Shown here in pieces: positions 8,830 to 18,558 of a stretch of DNA of 64,000 nt. The translations under genes and the position numbers were made by a program. Below the pieces are notes generated by a model. The model saw only the letters and a program-made list of their open reading frames with translations. It searched no databases and had not been told where the DNA came from. The stretch covers positions 1,488,001 to 1,552,000 of the forward strand of contig NC_135118.1 in the NCBI RefSeq assembly GCF_050908995.1, written 5' to 3'. The number at the start of each line of letters is the position of its first letter. Position 1 is the first letter of the stretch. The stretch is from Andrena cerasifolii. Lineage: Eukaryota > Arthropoda > Insecta > Hymenoptera > Andrenidae.

Positions 8830-9245
8830 TAGAAGTAGTACGATTCATGATCAACGCGGTATGATAGACGTTCGATTCACGTTAAAAGTCGTTCAATACT
8901 CGTTGAATATTCGTTCGATATCCGTTCAAGTGGTCTGATAGACGTTCGATAGATGTTCAAGTGGTCTGATAGACGTTCGATAGATGTTCGGAGTGGTACG
9001 ATAGATGTTCAAAGTGGTATGATAGACGTTCGATACCCGTTCGATACCCGTTCAGTACCCGTTTGATACCCGTTCGGCACACGTTGAAAGCCGTTCAGTA
9101 CCCGTTCGATTCACGTTGAAAGCCGTTCAAAACCCGTTCAATACCCGTTCGATAACCGTCCGATACCCTTTCGATACCCGTTCGGTATACGTTGAAAGCC
9201 GTTCAAAACCGTTCAATACCCGTTCGATTCACGTTGAAAGTGGTG
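8830..9245. repeat. degenerate short tandem repeat (CGTTCGATACC-like)
   Basis: About 400 bases are built of 10-12-base units such as CGTTCGATACC, CGTTCAATACC, CGTTGAAAGC and CGTTCGATAGA, repeated dozens of times with point changes. There is also a larger-period repetition of the TGGTCTGATAGACGTTCGATAGATGTT phrase in its first third. No frame looks coding. It lies directly downstream of the Polinton virion genes. Confidence 0.85.
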
Positions 9246-9549
9246 TGGTCTAGTCGAATGATGTGCCCAAAGAAGAAGGGAAAGAAGATGCGTGTGAATA
9301 AGGAGAGGACGGTCAGTGAAGAAGAAGATAAGTACATGGAGGAGGATGGTCAGCGAAAATGCAGGTGGCCTGTGATGAAGATGGCGAAGAACAAAGGCAT
9401 CCTACTTTGCAAAGCTATGCATTTCTCGATTTCATCATAGGAGGGGGTTTTGACGTGCGAGAGCCAGGAGATGCATCGAGACCAGTTGCATTCAAATCGT
9501 GGCTGTGACAGTCTAATTTTTGTGTGCATCATTTTTATAAACAAAAAAA

Positions 9550-9838
9550 ATGGGAATAACGCGGATTGCTCCGGAGTGTGACCCTGAGGTATGTACTTAA
9601 CAGTATTCTTTTAACATTTATCGCGTTTAACCATTGATACCGAGTGAGATTAAAATCAGACGTTTGTATAAATATTATATCGCGGGTTTCTATGTTCCAG
9701 AACTCGCCACCCTCGTCACCCCCCGGACCGCCATCGCCACCACCGTCACCCCCGTCGCCGAGGGTGTGGTCCCCGGATTGGGGCTCTCCTCAGCCATCAC
9801 CGTCGCCGTCGCCACCACCACCGCGGTCCCCACACTAG
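9550..9838 (+). CDS. possible two-exon proline-rich small protein
   Basis: A predicted exon 1 (9550-9588) starts ATGGGAATAACG and ends at GAG before GTATGT. A predicted exon 2 (9701-9838) follows TTCTATGTTCCAG and continues in the same phase to a TAG. The joined frame gives 58 residues; the second exon is almost entirely Pro/Ser (SPPGPPSPPPSPPSP). Splice sites and phase agree, but a CCN/TCN-rich low-complexity tract readily gives an open frame, so this may be spurious. No family recognised. Confidence 0.25.
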
Positions 9839-9840
9839 AT

Positions 9841-10130
9841 TTATTTTTTTTTTATATTTATATTTATATTCTTCTTTTTTTTTATTTATATTTATTATTA
9901 TTTAATTGTATTTTATATTCTTCTTTTTTTTCTTTTTTTATATATTCTTTTTTATATTATATTCTTTTTTATATTTATATTTATATATTCTTTTTTTATA
10001 TTATATTCTTTTTTATTTGTAACAATATATATTTCTTAAACGTATATTATTTCTCAATTTTATTTACCCGTGTTCCTCCTCCCACGGCCTATTTTTTAAG
10101 ATTTGTTGACGCTGCATAATTCTTATATGT
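9841..10130. repeat. T-rich low-complexity tract
   Basis: Dominated by TTTTATATTTATATTC-like units and poly-T. The open frame through it encodes only Phe/Tyr/Ile runs, which I regard as noncoding. Confidence 0.85.
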
Positions 10131-10395
10131 GTGAGCAATTTTATTTTACATAATTCCACTATTTTATTAGATCGAGTTAATAAATATAATAATTTCTATA
10201 CATATGCAAAGAATTTTATTTTATTTTTATGCAATAATTCCGCTATTTATAAGAACGAGTTAATAAATACAATAATTTTTTATTTTACAATGGTATTCTA
10301 AAGACGCGGTGTCGAGAAACGCCGATCTTTCCCGACATCGTTCGAAACAATTTCTGATAAAATTTCTCATAAAAATAAATTATTATACGTCGACG

Positions 10396-10396
<1 letters not shown>

Positions 10397-10448
<52 letters not shown>
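10397..10448. repeat. (TG)n microsatellite
   Basis: About 26 TG dinucleotides in a row with one TG to CG change at the 3' end. Confidence 0.95.
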
Positions 10449-10453
<5 letters not shown>

Positions 10454-10519
10454 CACATATGTGACGCTACGTTGGTTTCGCTATATGTACCATTCGGAAA
10501 AGACTAATGTCAGAGACGG

Positions 10520-10598
10520 CGTTTGGGGGAGTTGGTTAGGCGGCTGACTCGTACCGCGGAGGTCTTGGGTTCGAGCCCCGTCGCCCCGAGAAGTTTTT
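10520..10598 (+). ncRNA. tRNA-like / SINE head with Pol III boxes
   Basis: A good B box (GGGTTCGAGCCC) at about 10569-10580 and an A-box-like segment (GAGTTGGTTAGGCGG) upstream, followed by TTTTTT at 10593-10598 that could end Pol III transcription. The acceptor arm pairs poorly and the anticodon arm does not close, so I read it as a tRNA pseudogene or the head of a tRNA-derived SINE, not a working tRNA. Confidence 0.5.
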
Positions 10599-10627
10599 TC
10601 ATTTATATTAATATCATAAAATTAATA

Positions 10628-10818
10628 TTTCCTTCCTTACCGACAGTCTGTTGTACCACGCTCCAGAGTAGCACCTTCCTTACCGACAGTCTGTACCACG
10701 CTCCAGAGTAGCGCACCGTCACCCCGCGGTTCCTCCTCCTCCTCCTCCTCCTCGATGATACCCCCGCACCGTCACCCCGCGGTTCCTCCTCCTCCTCCTC
10801 CTCGATGATACCCCCCAC
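10628..10818. repeat. two adjacent tandem duplications with CTC runs
   Basis: A unit of about 42 bases (CCTTCCTTACCGACAGTCTG ... CCAGAGTAGC) occurs twice at 10628-10711. A second unit (GCACCGTCACCCCGCGGTTC, CTC repeat, CGATGATACCCC) occurs twice at 10711-10815. The copies differ by small indels. Confidence 0.85.
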
Positions 10819-10875
10819 CACTCCGCCATCTCTATGACGTCATCCGCCGCCAGCCCGCCGACAAAAAAACAAATT

Positions 10876-10927
10876 TTCAAATTTGAGTTTCAAGGTCATG
10901 ATCATGACCTTGAAACTCAAATTTGAA
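10876..10927. repeat. perfect 52-base palindrome
   Basis: The sequence reads the same on both strands, centred at 10901/10902 in CATGATCATG, with outer ends TTCAAATTTG / CAAATTTGAA. It has no spacer. It would form a cruciform in DNA or a long hairpin in RNA. Confidence 0.95.
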
Positions 10928-11154
10928 TTAGAATCCCCCTTGTCTTACTACTCACGCAAGATCCTGAGATCGTAAATGAGCTATAAACTGAGAGATTGAG
11001 CGTAGAAATAACAGTTTTGAACAAAGAGATCTGATGAGCGTTAAGAATCACGAGTTGCAAAAGAATACTAAGTCGCTTGCGACACGGCCTTCACCGCGCG
11101 CTACGTGAATAAGAGTGAATACAAATGGATGCCGGATTTCCGGCACGCGTCATC

Positions 11155-12302
11155 TACAGGGTGTCCCACTAAGGAGTGGACAGCGCGATATCTCTTAAAG
11201 TATTGTCGATAAAAATATAAAAAAAATAGGGAATTGCATGGTTCGAGGGGGCCCATTTATTAGCGCGAACGAATTTTGTTTTCGATTATTATTTTAAAAG
11301 ATACGATGGTCAAGTTCGGTTTTTCAAATGGAACTATTTTTTTTGAACACCTGAGTTGATAGTGCGTTCCAAGACAAATTCAATAAGCTTTAATGTATAC
11401 ACTTTATTTCCACTGGTTTTTAAGATATTGCGCTTGCAAATTTACTGATTTTCACTGCAAGAAACCCCTCTGGAATGGCAAAAACCGGGGGCGGTCTTAC
11501 TGGCGCTACGGGTGGCACTGCCTGTTGAAATGGATACTTACCTGCCAAAGGTCTACGCCAGAAATGGCAGGCCCAAAGGCTGGACAATTCTTTTCCGTCA
11601 GAAATGCTACTTAGGTAGGTACATCTGCGGTGTCGAGAAGCGCATCGTTACTTTTATTTCGCACTTGCTTCTACGCTCGGATGGCCGGTTCTTTTGGCAG
11701 GGATGCAAGTTGGATTGGTTAGGTTAGGAGGAGTGAAAGTTGCTAGACTAAATTTCAACCATAGGGAGCAGATTGTATCAGAACCAATCGGATTTGCATC
11801 CCTCCCAAAAGAACCGGCCATCCGAGCGTAGAAGCAAGTGCGAAATAAAAGTAACGATACCTACCTAAGTAGCATTTCTGACGGAAAAGAATTGTCCAGC
11901 CTTTGGGCCTGCCATTTCTGGCGTAGACCTTTGGCAGGTAAGTATCCATTTCAACGGGCAGTGCCACCCGTGGTTTTTGCCATTCCAGAGGGGTTTCTTG
12001 CAGTGAAAATCAGTAAATTTGCAAGCGCAATATCTTAAAAACCAGTGGAAATAAAGTGTATACATTAAAGCTTATTGAATTTGTCTTGGAACGCACTATC
12101 AACTCAGGTCTTCAAAAAAAATAGTTCCATTTGAAAAACCGAACTTGACCATCGTATCCTTTAAAATAATAATCGAAAACAAAATTCGTTCGCGCTAATA
12201 AATGGGCCCCCTCGAACCATGCAATTCCCTATTTTTTTATATTTTTATCGACAATACTTTAAGAGATATCGCGCTGTCCACTCCTTAGTGGGACACCCTG
12301 TA
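11155..12302. mobile_element. foldback element with TA target duplication
   Basis: The element runs 11157-12300. Ends are CAGGGTGTCCCACTAAGGAG and its reverse complement, flanked by TA on both sides. The two arms are about 550 bases each, nearly identical, separated by about 70 bases around 11721-11789. The mirrored open frames in the two arms (for example 11512-11727 and 11755-11967) are products of the palindrome and not genes. A TA duplication and CAGGG ends fit a non-autonomous Tc1/mariner-type element. It separates the repeat-rich Polinton spacer from the PolB remnant. Confidence 0.85.
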
Positions 12303-13718
12303 TGTGGGTATGTGCATTCTGAACATATAAAAAATTTGTTTGTACGAATTTCATCACGAGTACATGTCCCCCCTGAATGGTCAAAAATGTAAAATAATGT
12401 GCACAGATACTGATAGTCTGATTTATCTAATTCAATATGAGAATATCTATGCAGCCATGAAACGTGATATCGATAAGTTCGACACCAACGATTATCCCAC
12501 TGACAATGCATATGATATGCCACGCTTAAGGGGTCTCCCTAGTGTGACGCCTGGAAAATAGGGCTATATTTGGGAATGTTTTTGAAGGAAATGTACTTGA
12601 TATTGCGGTTTCTAACTTTGGGGTATTTATTCAGTTACATTTTGACAATCTACTTGAATTTTTTGAAGCATTAATGATAATTATATTTTATGTTATAAGG
12701 GTTATAATGAAAAGCTCGCAAAAAAACGCCTGCTGCTGGCGATCACGATTCCGGCTGCCATGGTTATCTGAAACAAAAAACACAGTTATTTTCTTAATCT
12801 ATATGAATGTAGCTAGGACTTGAACTAGAATGAAAATAGAAAATCACCAAATAAAAAAATGGCGGCACTTTAAAGAAAAGTTTTCATTTCGCGGCAAAAA
12901 AGTGGTCAGTTTTTTGAGCTGCAAAATTCGAATTTTGCAAATATTGACTTCATTCTAGGTCAGATCCTAAGAGAACACGCACTCAATATATATGTTAAGT
13001 TTTAAGTCGTTTGGTTGAGTAGTTTTGGAGATATCGTGATCGCCGGGCCGAAAAATGTAGTTTCGAGTAAAACGCGTTTAAAGATTCAAGTACCATTTTT
13101 GAAATAATAAATCATACTTACGATTAGTCTCCGATGCCTGGCCCATAGAGTACACCTTCCTCTTCTTCATACAATTCTTGTAAAGCTGCATTTGCTTTCC
13201 TTCGAGCAGTTCGAGCTGCTTTTGATGCTTCCTGATGCCTTTTCTCTCCAAGGCAAACTCTGTTCACGTCTTGCGAATCGGCAAAACTTTTGGCTTCTGG
13301 GCCAATTGTTATTCCCATCGTATTTAATACTCTTAACAGTGACTGGTAGCCATCGTTAAATATGCAAGTTGCTAAATATGTTGCTACTTCAACTGTTTTT
13401 GGCCCAGAGTATATATGTTTTGGAGCGAAATGCCAAATTAACTGATTAAAACTTTCGTTATTGTTCTGTGTGTTTCCGCCTAGCCATCGCTCTATCAATT
13501 CGTGTTGGGATAAACTGGTATAAATGGGCTTTATAACCTGCTGTACGAGTTCAGTAAGGGGTGGATCATGAGTGTAATTGTCAAGGGCGCCTTTTGCTTC
13601 AGCGCGGCGCCACGAACACCAGCTTTCAGCTCCGGTAGGGCAGTAATCATGTTCGGGGGCTGTATCAGTGGAGCACTTATGGTGATACGTTGCCCAAATC
13701 GCATTCTTCATTTCCTCC

Positions 13719-14992
13719 ACTGTGTTACGAGCCGGGGCTGCGGCAACGCGAGAGGCCGGCGAGAAGGGTATTTCCCAAGGAATATGGTTAACGAATTTGT
13801 TAGTAAGGTGCGCGGACGAACCTGATGCGAAATCAGGGAGCCGCTTGGATTATTGACGGCGAGGACGAACCTGATGCGAAATCAGGGAGCCTCTAGGAAT
13901 GGAGTCAAGCGCGGACGAACCTGATTTGAAATCAGGGAGCCGCAGGAGGGTGAAACGTCGTGAACGAACCCGATGCGAAATCGGGGTGTCACTAGGATGA
14001 TGTTCACAGACGAACTCGACGCGAAGTCGAGGAGCTGTTAGGAGGTTGGATTATTCACAGACGAACCTGGTGCGAAACCAGGGAGCTGTTCGGAGGTTGG
14101 TAGACTTACAGACGAACCTGGTGCGAAACCAGGGAGCTGTAGGATACGGACGAACCTGATGCGAAATCAGGGAGCCGTAGGAGGGTTAAACGTGGACGAA
14201 CCCGATGCGAAATCGGGGAGCCACTAGGTTGGTAAAATTCCTTTATTTGGATGAAAGGTTGCTAACTAACCTGATGCTAGATCAGGGAGTCGCGGGAAAT
14301 GTTATTAATGCCTCGTAACTCTTAATTTTTATTTGATACAACTCGAGCGGTAAAGTTGTATCAGTGGGTGAGCGCTACTAAGTTTATAAGGATCGCTGGG
14401 TAAAAGATGGGTTTTAACGAATCAACTCGATTTAGAAGTGAACACCATTCGTGTATTCAAGATTAGTTGGTACAAATGTGAATGTCGCGGTTAAATAGTG
14501 TAATAAATGTGTGAAAATTACCACTAATTTGCTCGGTGTTGACGCACTGGCGATGCGGGGCGTACGAGCGGCTATTACAAAGTGCCCAATAGAATGTAAA
14601 CCGAACTCGCGGATTCTATGGGGTCAACTATGATTCCGACAGAGACTTTAGCTCGATCTTACTGAATTCAACCGACTCGGTACGAGCGTGACACAACGTT
14701 ACTCTACGCGTAACTGTACTGCTTTTAACCGCAGAGGGTAGAAACCAAAGGGTTTATATAGTCCCAAAAATGAGTGGGGATGCATTTGAAATTTCCATAT
14801 AAGGAAATTCTTCGGGGTCGTCGTCGTGTCACTCCCGTTCCCATGGTCGTGATCCAGATGGTCGAGATCATGACCCCCCTTAGTGGTATGTGATAAGCAA
14901 AAGGATTTTTAGGGCGTTTTCCCTTCGTAGACGCGAGCTCGAAAAGTGGTTGAGAGCGGCGTATGGGGAAAAATCCACATACGTAACAACTG
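13719..14992 (+). mobile_element. solo LTR with hairpin array, TSD ACTG
   Basis: The LTR is 13723-14988 (1266 bp). It starts TGTTACGAGCC, ends CATACGTAACA, and is flanked by ACTG on both sides (13719-13722 and 14989-14992). AATAAA occurs at 14512-14517 on the plus strand, suggesting plus orientation. No coding sequence is associated, so it is a solo LTR left by LTR-LTR recombination. A 4-5 bp duplication with TG...CA ends fits Ty3/gypsy, but the family is not identified. Confidence 0.85.
13815..14290 (+). repeat. ten tandem covarying hairpins
   Basis: Ten 17-base hairpins start at 13821, 13870, 13920, 13969, 14015, 14066, 14117, 14155, 14201 and 14270, spaced 38-69 bases apart and mostly near 49. 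Each has a 6-bp stem, and the loop is GCGAA in eight copies (TTGAA in one, GCTAG in one). Stems are CCTGAT/ATCAGG, CCCGAT/ATCGGG, CTCGAC/GTCGAG and CCTGGT/ACCAGG, so four stem positions show paired changes. Most units are preceded by GACGAA and followed by GAGC. Confidence 0.9.
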
Positions 14993-16948
14993 AATCCGTG
15001 TGTCGTGTAATTGCTAACCCATAATATGCTGTTAAATCATTTATTAACTTATCCGTTAATTTTCCCGGACCTTTTCCCCCTATTCCTTTATGTTTCTTTT
15101 TTTCTGCTCTCAAACGAGAACCCATCCTTTTTTTAACGTGTAAAACACACTCTAACTTTTTCACCTGCACGTCATATGGATTCAAATCCACAATGCCTTT
15201 ATACGTTTTACTGTCGCCATCGCCAATGTAGCGAGTATACATGGCGCCATATCGTTGCATCGATCTGGCGAACATTTCAGAAATACCATCTACCTCCATC
15301 TTCCCGGCAGATCCTTCATGGTTCACTGAACACTGATTTTGGTGATTCCTTTTCCATTCATCGTATTCTTCCTCGTCGTCAATTTTCTTTTCCCACATTT
15401 CACACATCTTACAATATGAGCATTTTATAGCTACATCTATTGCTTTATTGGTATATTTCCCAATCAATGTTGCAACGCCGATTAGGGAAGAAAATCCTCT
15501 CTTCTTCCAAGTACCATCTCCAGAAACTGTTAAATTTATATTTGACTTCTCCTTCTCAAAGGTACTTCGCTTCTCCTCGTCCATCGCCAAGTTTGTACTG
15601 AATTCGAAAACAGCTTTTGAGGCAGTGTACAGATTTTCTAAACCGGCATAGTATGTATTACTATAGAATTCTTTTGCCAAGTCCATCAATCCGCAGAATA
15701 GGTTCAGGCCTTTATTTCCTATCCCCAATAAACGCATGACGCATACTATTCTGCGATTTATTTCGTATGCATTAGAAATCAACGGACACGAATTGATGTA
15801 AGTGACGTTGCATTCGCACTGCACTCCAATCTTAAAACCTAAGCCACGCACACTCGTTTCAGTAAATTTAATGTCTTTATGACACACTTTGCATTCAATT
15901 AACTGACTAATTGCAGTAAATACCGAAAAAAAGTCCACAAAACGATAGCCGTGCGTTCGGGTCACTTCAATGTCTTCGTCGTTGCCTTCTACTAACTTCT
16001 TAGCCGAAGTGCTGGCAAAACTCACGTCTTGTTCAAAAGTGTAGCAGTTTCCTGTAAATCTTCTTTTCTTGTTTCGGCTTAAATAGCCTTTCGAATGCTC
16101 CTTATCGCTCTTTCTGGACATTTTCTTTCACTTTGCTCACTTCTGTTTTGCTCAGGAGTCTACGATGCACTCGTCGTCACGAGTCTACGATGCACACTGA
16201 ATCACACCCGCTATAACACTTGGAGGGGCCCCTTTAGCACAGAAGGGGACGGTACAGGTAGCCAGGTCATAGGAAACTCTGGAGGTAACGGTTTTTAAAG
16301 TCAAAAAGGTCGACCTTCGGTACAAGCGAGGAGGGCTCCGATTCATACCTGCGCGCCCGGTCGCGCGCTACTGTTCATAGCTCACAGCGTTGCCAAAATT
16401 TCGAATTCAGCTATAATATTTTAGGAATATGTTCTTAAGATGTTGAACTTTCAGAAAAAAACAAAAACAAAAAATCGATTTTTTTGAACCGTCACACTAG
16501 GGAGACCCTTAAATAAGAAGGCTCCAGGGCTGATGCAGAATGAAAATAATGAGGCGATAAGGACCGAATTCGTAGGTCTTAGAACGAAAATGTATGCACC
16601 CCGCGTAGATTGTAAAAAAGACACGAAAAAGGTGAAAGGTGTCAAGAATAATGTCGTAGCCAGGACAATAACTTTTGACGACTACGCGCAGTGTTTGCAC
16701 AAAGAGATCGAAACGGTCTGTAGATAATCGTGCATACGGTCGAAATTGCACAAAGTGTACACCATTTCGGAATCCAAAATCGCTCTAAGTCCATACGACG
16801 ACAAGCGGTATATTGTATCAGATTCGACCGACACGCTGCCCTGGGGACATTATAAAATACCCTTGTAAATAATGGAATTATTATGTGAAATAAATTTGCA
16901 AAGATATGTATAGCATATAATTGTATTTATTGAACCATGTATTTATTT

Positions 16949-17287
16949 TTACAATACATTATTTTCATTTATCCATGAATTGTGTGATTTATCAAACCCA
17001 AGCCACTGGACGTATACATAATCCCCCTTCCGACGCAACACTTTTTCCACCACATACACATCAGGACCTGTGACGCGTTGCAGCTCGTGTTCATAAAATC
17101 CTCCGGCAACGGGTTTTCCACAGGAATCGACGAGCAGATACGTTGCGGGACTATTTGCCTGTACTTTGACTATCTTGAACACCTCCGCTGTCCAATTCGG
17201 CGTATAGTCTTTATCGAAGATGGTTTTAAATTTGCTCACGCGCACTGCTTGAATTGGGCCCTTTACACGGACGTTCTTGCGTGCCAC
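16949..17287 (-). pseudogene. Polinton integrase, C-terminal remnant with chromodomain-like tail
   Basis: The 112-residue frame has VRVSKFKTIFDKDYTPNWTAEVFKIVKVQ, the C-terminal DNA-binding-like domain of retrovirus-type integrases in Polintons. It is followed by PDVYVVEKVLRRKGDYVYVQWLGFDKSHNSWI, a chromodomain-like module. The catalytic DDE core and zinc-binding N-terminus are not found upstream (17288 onwards), where the sequence turns GC-rich and noncoding. It faces PolB convergently with about 80 bases between the two stops, as expected of intact Polintons. Confidence 0.85.
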
Positions 17288-18286
17288 TTGTGCGCGTCAG
17301 ACGCCAGCGCGGCATGCATTTGGCGCGGCGCGCCGGAACGTCGGAAGGAGCGCGCTCCTTCTCGCGGGCCAGAAGATCGTACCCGTCGCTACTTAGAGAC
17401 AGCAAGTTCGGGCTCCCATTTATACGTCGACTCCACATGCTTTTTCCAGGAACCAGCGCAGTCTTGTATTGTGTACTACCTGTTCCATGTATATTATTGA
17501 TCTGCGAAACGATCGGCAAGACACGATCGCGAAAAATATACGAATTCCTCGATATACCTAGCTTATAGAGGATATCATAAATGCTGTTACTGTGGGGCAC
17601 ACTGAAACATCTGTTTTTACGAAGCTACATTTGGTTTACCTGAAGGTGCTATAAATTATGAAAATGGTTTATTACTCAGTTATAACGATTGTACTGCGAT
17701 CTGCATTCTTCTTGCAGACGAAAAGTTTCCACCTTATCGGACGTTCTTGCTCGCATCTTGTGCGTGGCTTTCTAGACTTCTGTGTGGCGCGCCGGAATTC
17801 CACGTTCTTGCGTGCGCGTAGAACCGTTGTCAGGCGTGTCGCGTCCAAAAGTGTGGCGCGCAAACCTCGACTCCAGAAAAGTTTACATAAGAGACAGAAA
17901 AGGTAGTTAGAAAAGGAAAGCGGCACTTGAAACCAAGGGTTCGGCGTGGCGCGTGGACTTTCCAACAGTGCGGAACTCCTGAAGCCCGCGCCGCGCCTGG
18001 CAGCCAAGACTCTGCGAGCCGCTAAAAGCGGTAGGAAGTGAACGCGAATTTTTTAAAACCAAAGAATTAAATATATTTACTTCCAGCTTTGTGGCTTCAT
18101 TTGTACATCTTTAGGGAATATGAAAAAAAATTGTATGCAAACATAGTGGTTATATCCGGAGTTATAGTGTTACAAATAGATGTTGTAGTTGTCTGAAATA
18201 GATTAATTAATGATTAATAGATTAAACTTTATTAACCATAATCATGATGTTATTGATTTACATCTGCAACCTAGTAAATTATGTCT
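17288..18286. other. noncoding stretch, no gene seen
   Basis: GC-rich to 18040, with repeated phrases such as ACGTTCTTGCGTGC and TGGCGCGCCGGAA, then AT-rich. Open frames here have no recognisable motifs and biased composition (Arg/Ala/Ser). No Polinton terminal repeat recognised. Confidence 0.5.
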
Positions 18287-18558
18287 GTACTGTTAGATAC
18301 CTAGCTTCGCGACTTTCTCTTTTAAGCACATCTGGTCATTGTCACTCTCTTAAGACCCTTAGTCCGTTTCGAGCGTCCGTAACTTAACGGTAAACAGGCG
18401 GAATAGGCGGTAGGCCCCAAGGCCCTTCTTTTTCAAACCGTTACAACCGAACTTTCTCCAGACTACCACTTCTACCCTTACCAGTTCCATTTCCCACACC
18501 CTCGCAATAGAACAACCAATAGGATTCTCCAACTTGTCGACGTTCATCCCTGAGTACG

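Larger units (their letters stand above)
13124..16121 (-). pseudogene. Mutator-like (Kolobok-type) transposase, split by a solo LTR
   Basis: The N-terminal part (16121 down to about 14989) has a zinc-finger-like region with CKVCHKDIKF and CECNVTYINSCPLI, then SGDGTWKKRGFSSLIGVATLI, CSYCKMCEMW and NHEGSAGKMEVDGISEMF, YIGDGDSKTYKGI and KGPGKLTDKLINDL. The C-terminal part (13720 down to 13124) continues the same domain with MKNAIWATYHHKCSTD, CPTGAESWCSWRRA, LGGNTQNNNESFNQLIWHFAPKH. Together they match the insect Mutator-like transposase domain (I recall Pfam Mutator-like, PF20700). A 1266-bp LTR with a 4-bp duplication separates them. I first considered an intron, but the TG...CA ends and the ACTG duplication argue for an LTR. 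The conserved Asp residues (GDGTW, GDGDSKTY) and a Glu (NESFN) could be catalytic; this is inference. Confidence 0.8.
12526..16512 (-). mobile_element. TTAA-flanked DNA transposon (Kolobok-like, Mutator-like transposase)
   Basis: Perfect 19-base terminal inverted repeats GGGTCTCCCTAGTGTGACG lie at 12531-12549 and 16490-16508, flanked by TTAA at 12526-12529 and 16509-16512 (one extra G at the left end). TTAA duplication with such ends is typical of Kolobok or piggyBac groups. The transposase is not piggyBac-like, so I prefer Kolobok. It inserted into the Polinton PolB gene and itself carries a solo LTR. 12550-13123 and 16122-16489 hold no gene that I can see. Confidence 0.85.
12340..16868 (+). 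pseudogene. protein-primed DNA polymerase B, C-terminal remnant
   Basis: The left piece (12340-12525) contains the palm motif C as TDTDSLIYLI. The right piece (16513-16868) contains FVGLRTKMYAPRVD, VVARTITFDDYAQCL and a terminal PWGHYKIPL, the usual end of Polinton PolB. The two pieces are separated by a TTAA-flanked transposon and lie in the same frame if one TTAA is counted. A further in-frame TAA lies at 16725-16727, and an in-frame stop lies just upstream of the left piece. All of the exonuclease, TP-like and most palm sequence is missing, so this cannot be a working polymerase. Confidence 0.85.
805..17287. mobile_element. Maverick/Polinton (adintovirus-like) remnant
   Basis: The gene set is diagnostic of Polintons: FtsK/HerA-type packaging ATPase, adenain-like cysteine protease, penton-type and hexon-type capsid proteins, then C-terminal pieces of protein-primed DNA polymerase B and of a retrovirus-like integrase with a chromodomain-like tail. 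Leftward genes occupy 805-3122 and rightward genes 3220-8728. The PolB and integrase tails lie at the far right in convergent orientation. The PolB N-terminal part and the integrase core are not present, so this copy cannot be complete. It is interrupted by a mariner, a foldback element and a TTAA transposon. That 805-8728 and 12340-17287 come from one insertion is inferred from gene order and could be wrong. Confidence 0.75.

Noticed and set aside
9634..10119. 161-codon plus-strand open frame
   Set aside because: It runs from a CCN-rich tract into a T-rich low-complexity tract giving Phe/Tyr/Ile runs; not protein-like.
10520..10598. Functional tRNA gene
   Set aside because: The acceptor stem has several mismatches and the anticodon arm does not close, despite a good B box and T run.
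11393..12065. Mirrored open frames on both strands (for example 11512-11727 and 11755-11967)
   Set aside because: They are the same sequence read in the two arms of a foldback element, without recognisable protein motifs.
13815..14290. CRISPR-like array of regularly spaced repeats
   Set aside because: Repeats are 17-base hairpins with changing stem sequence and related flanks, in a eukaryotic LTR with clear target duplication and no cas genes. It is a tandem repeat, not a CRISPR array.
13721..14879. Intron of the Mutator-like transposase
   Set aside because: The segment has TG...CA ends and an ACTG duplication on both sides, and its junctions do not give GT-AG in frame. A solo LTR explains it better.
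17226..18007. Minus-strand open frames of 111-124 codons
   Set aside because: GC-rich noncoding sequence gives long Arg/Ala/Ser frames. They do not continue the integrase domain at 16949-17287.
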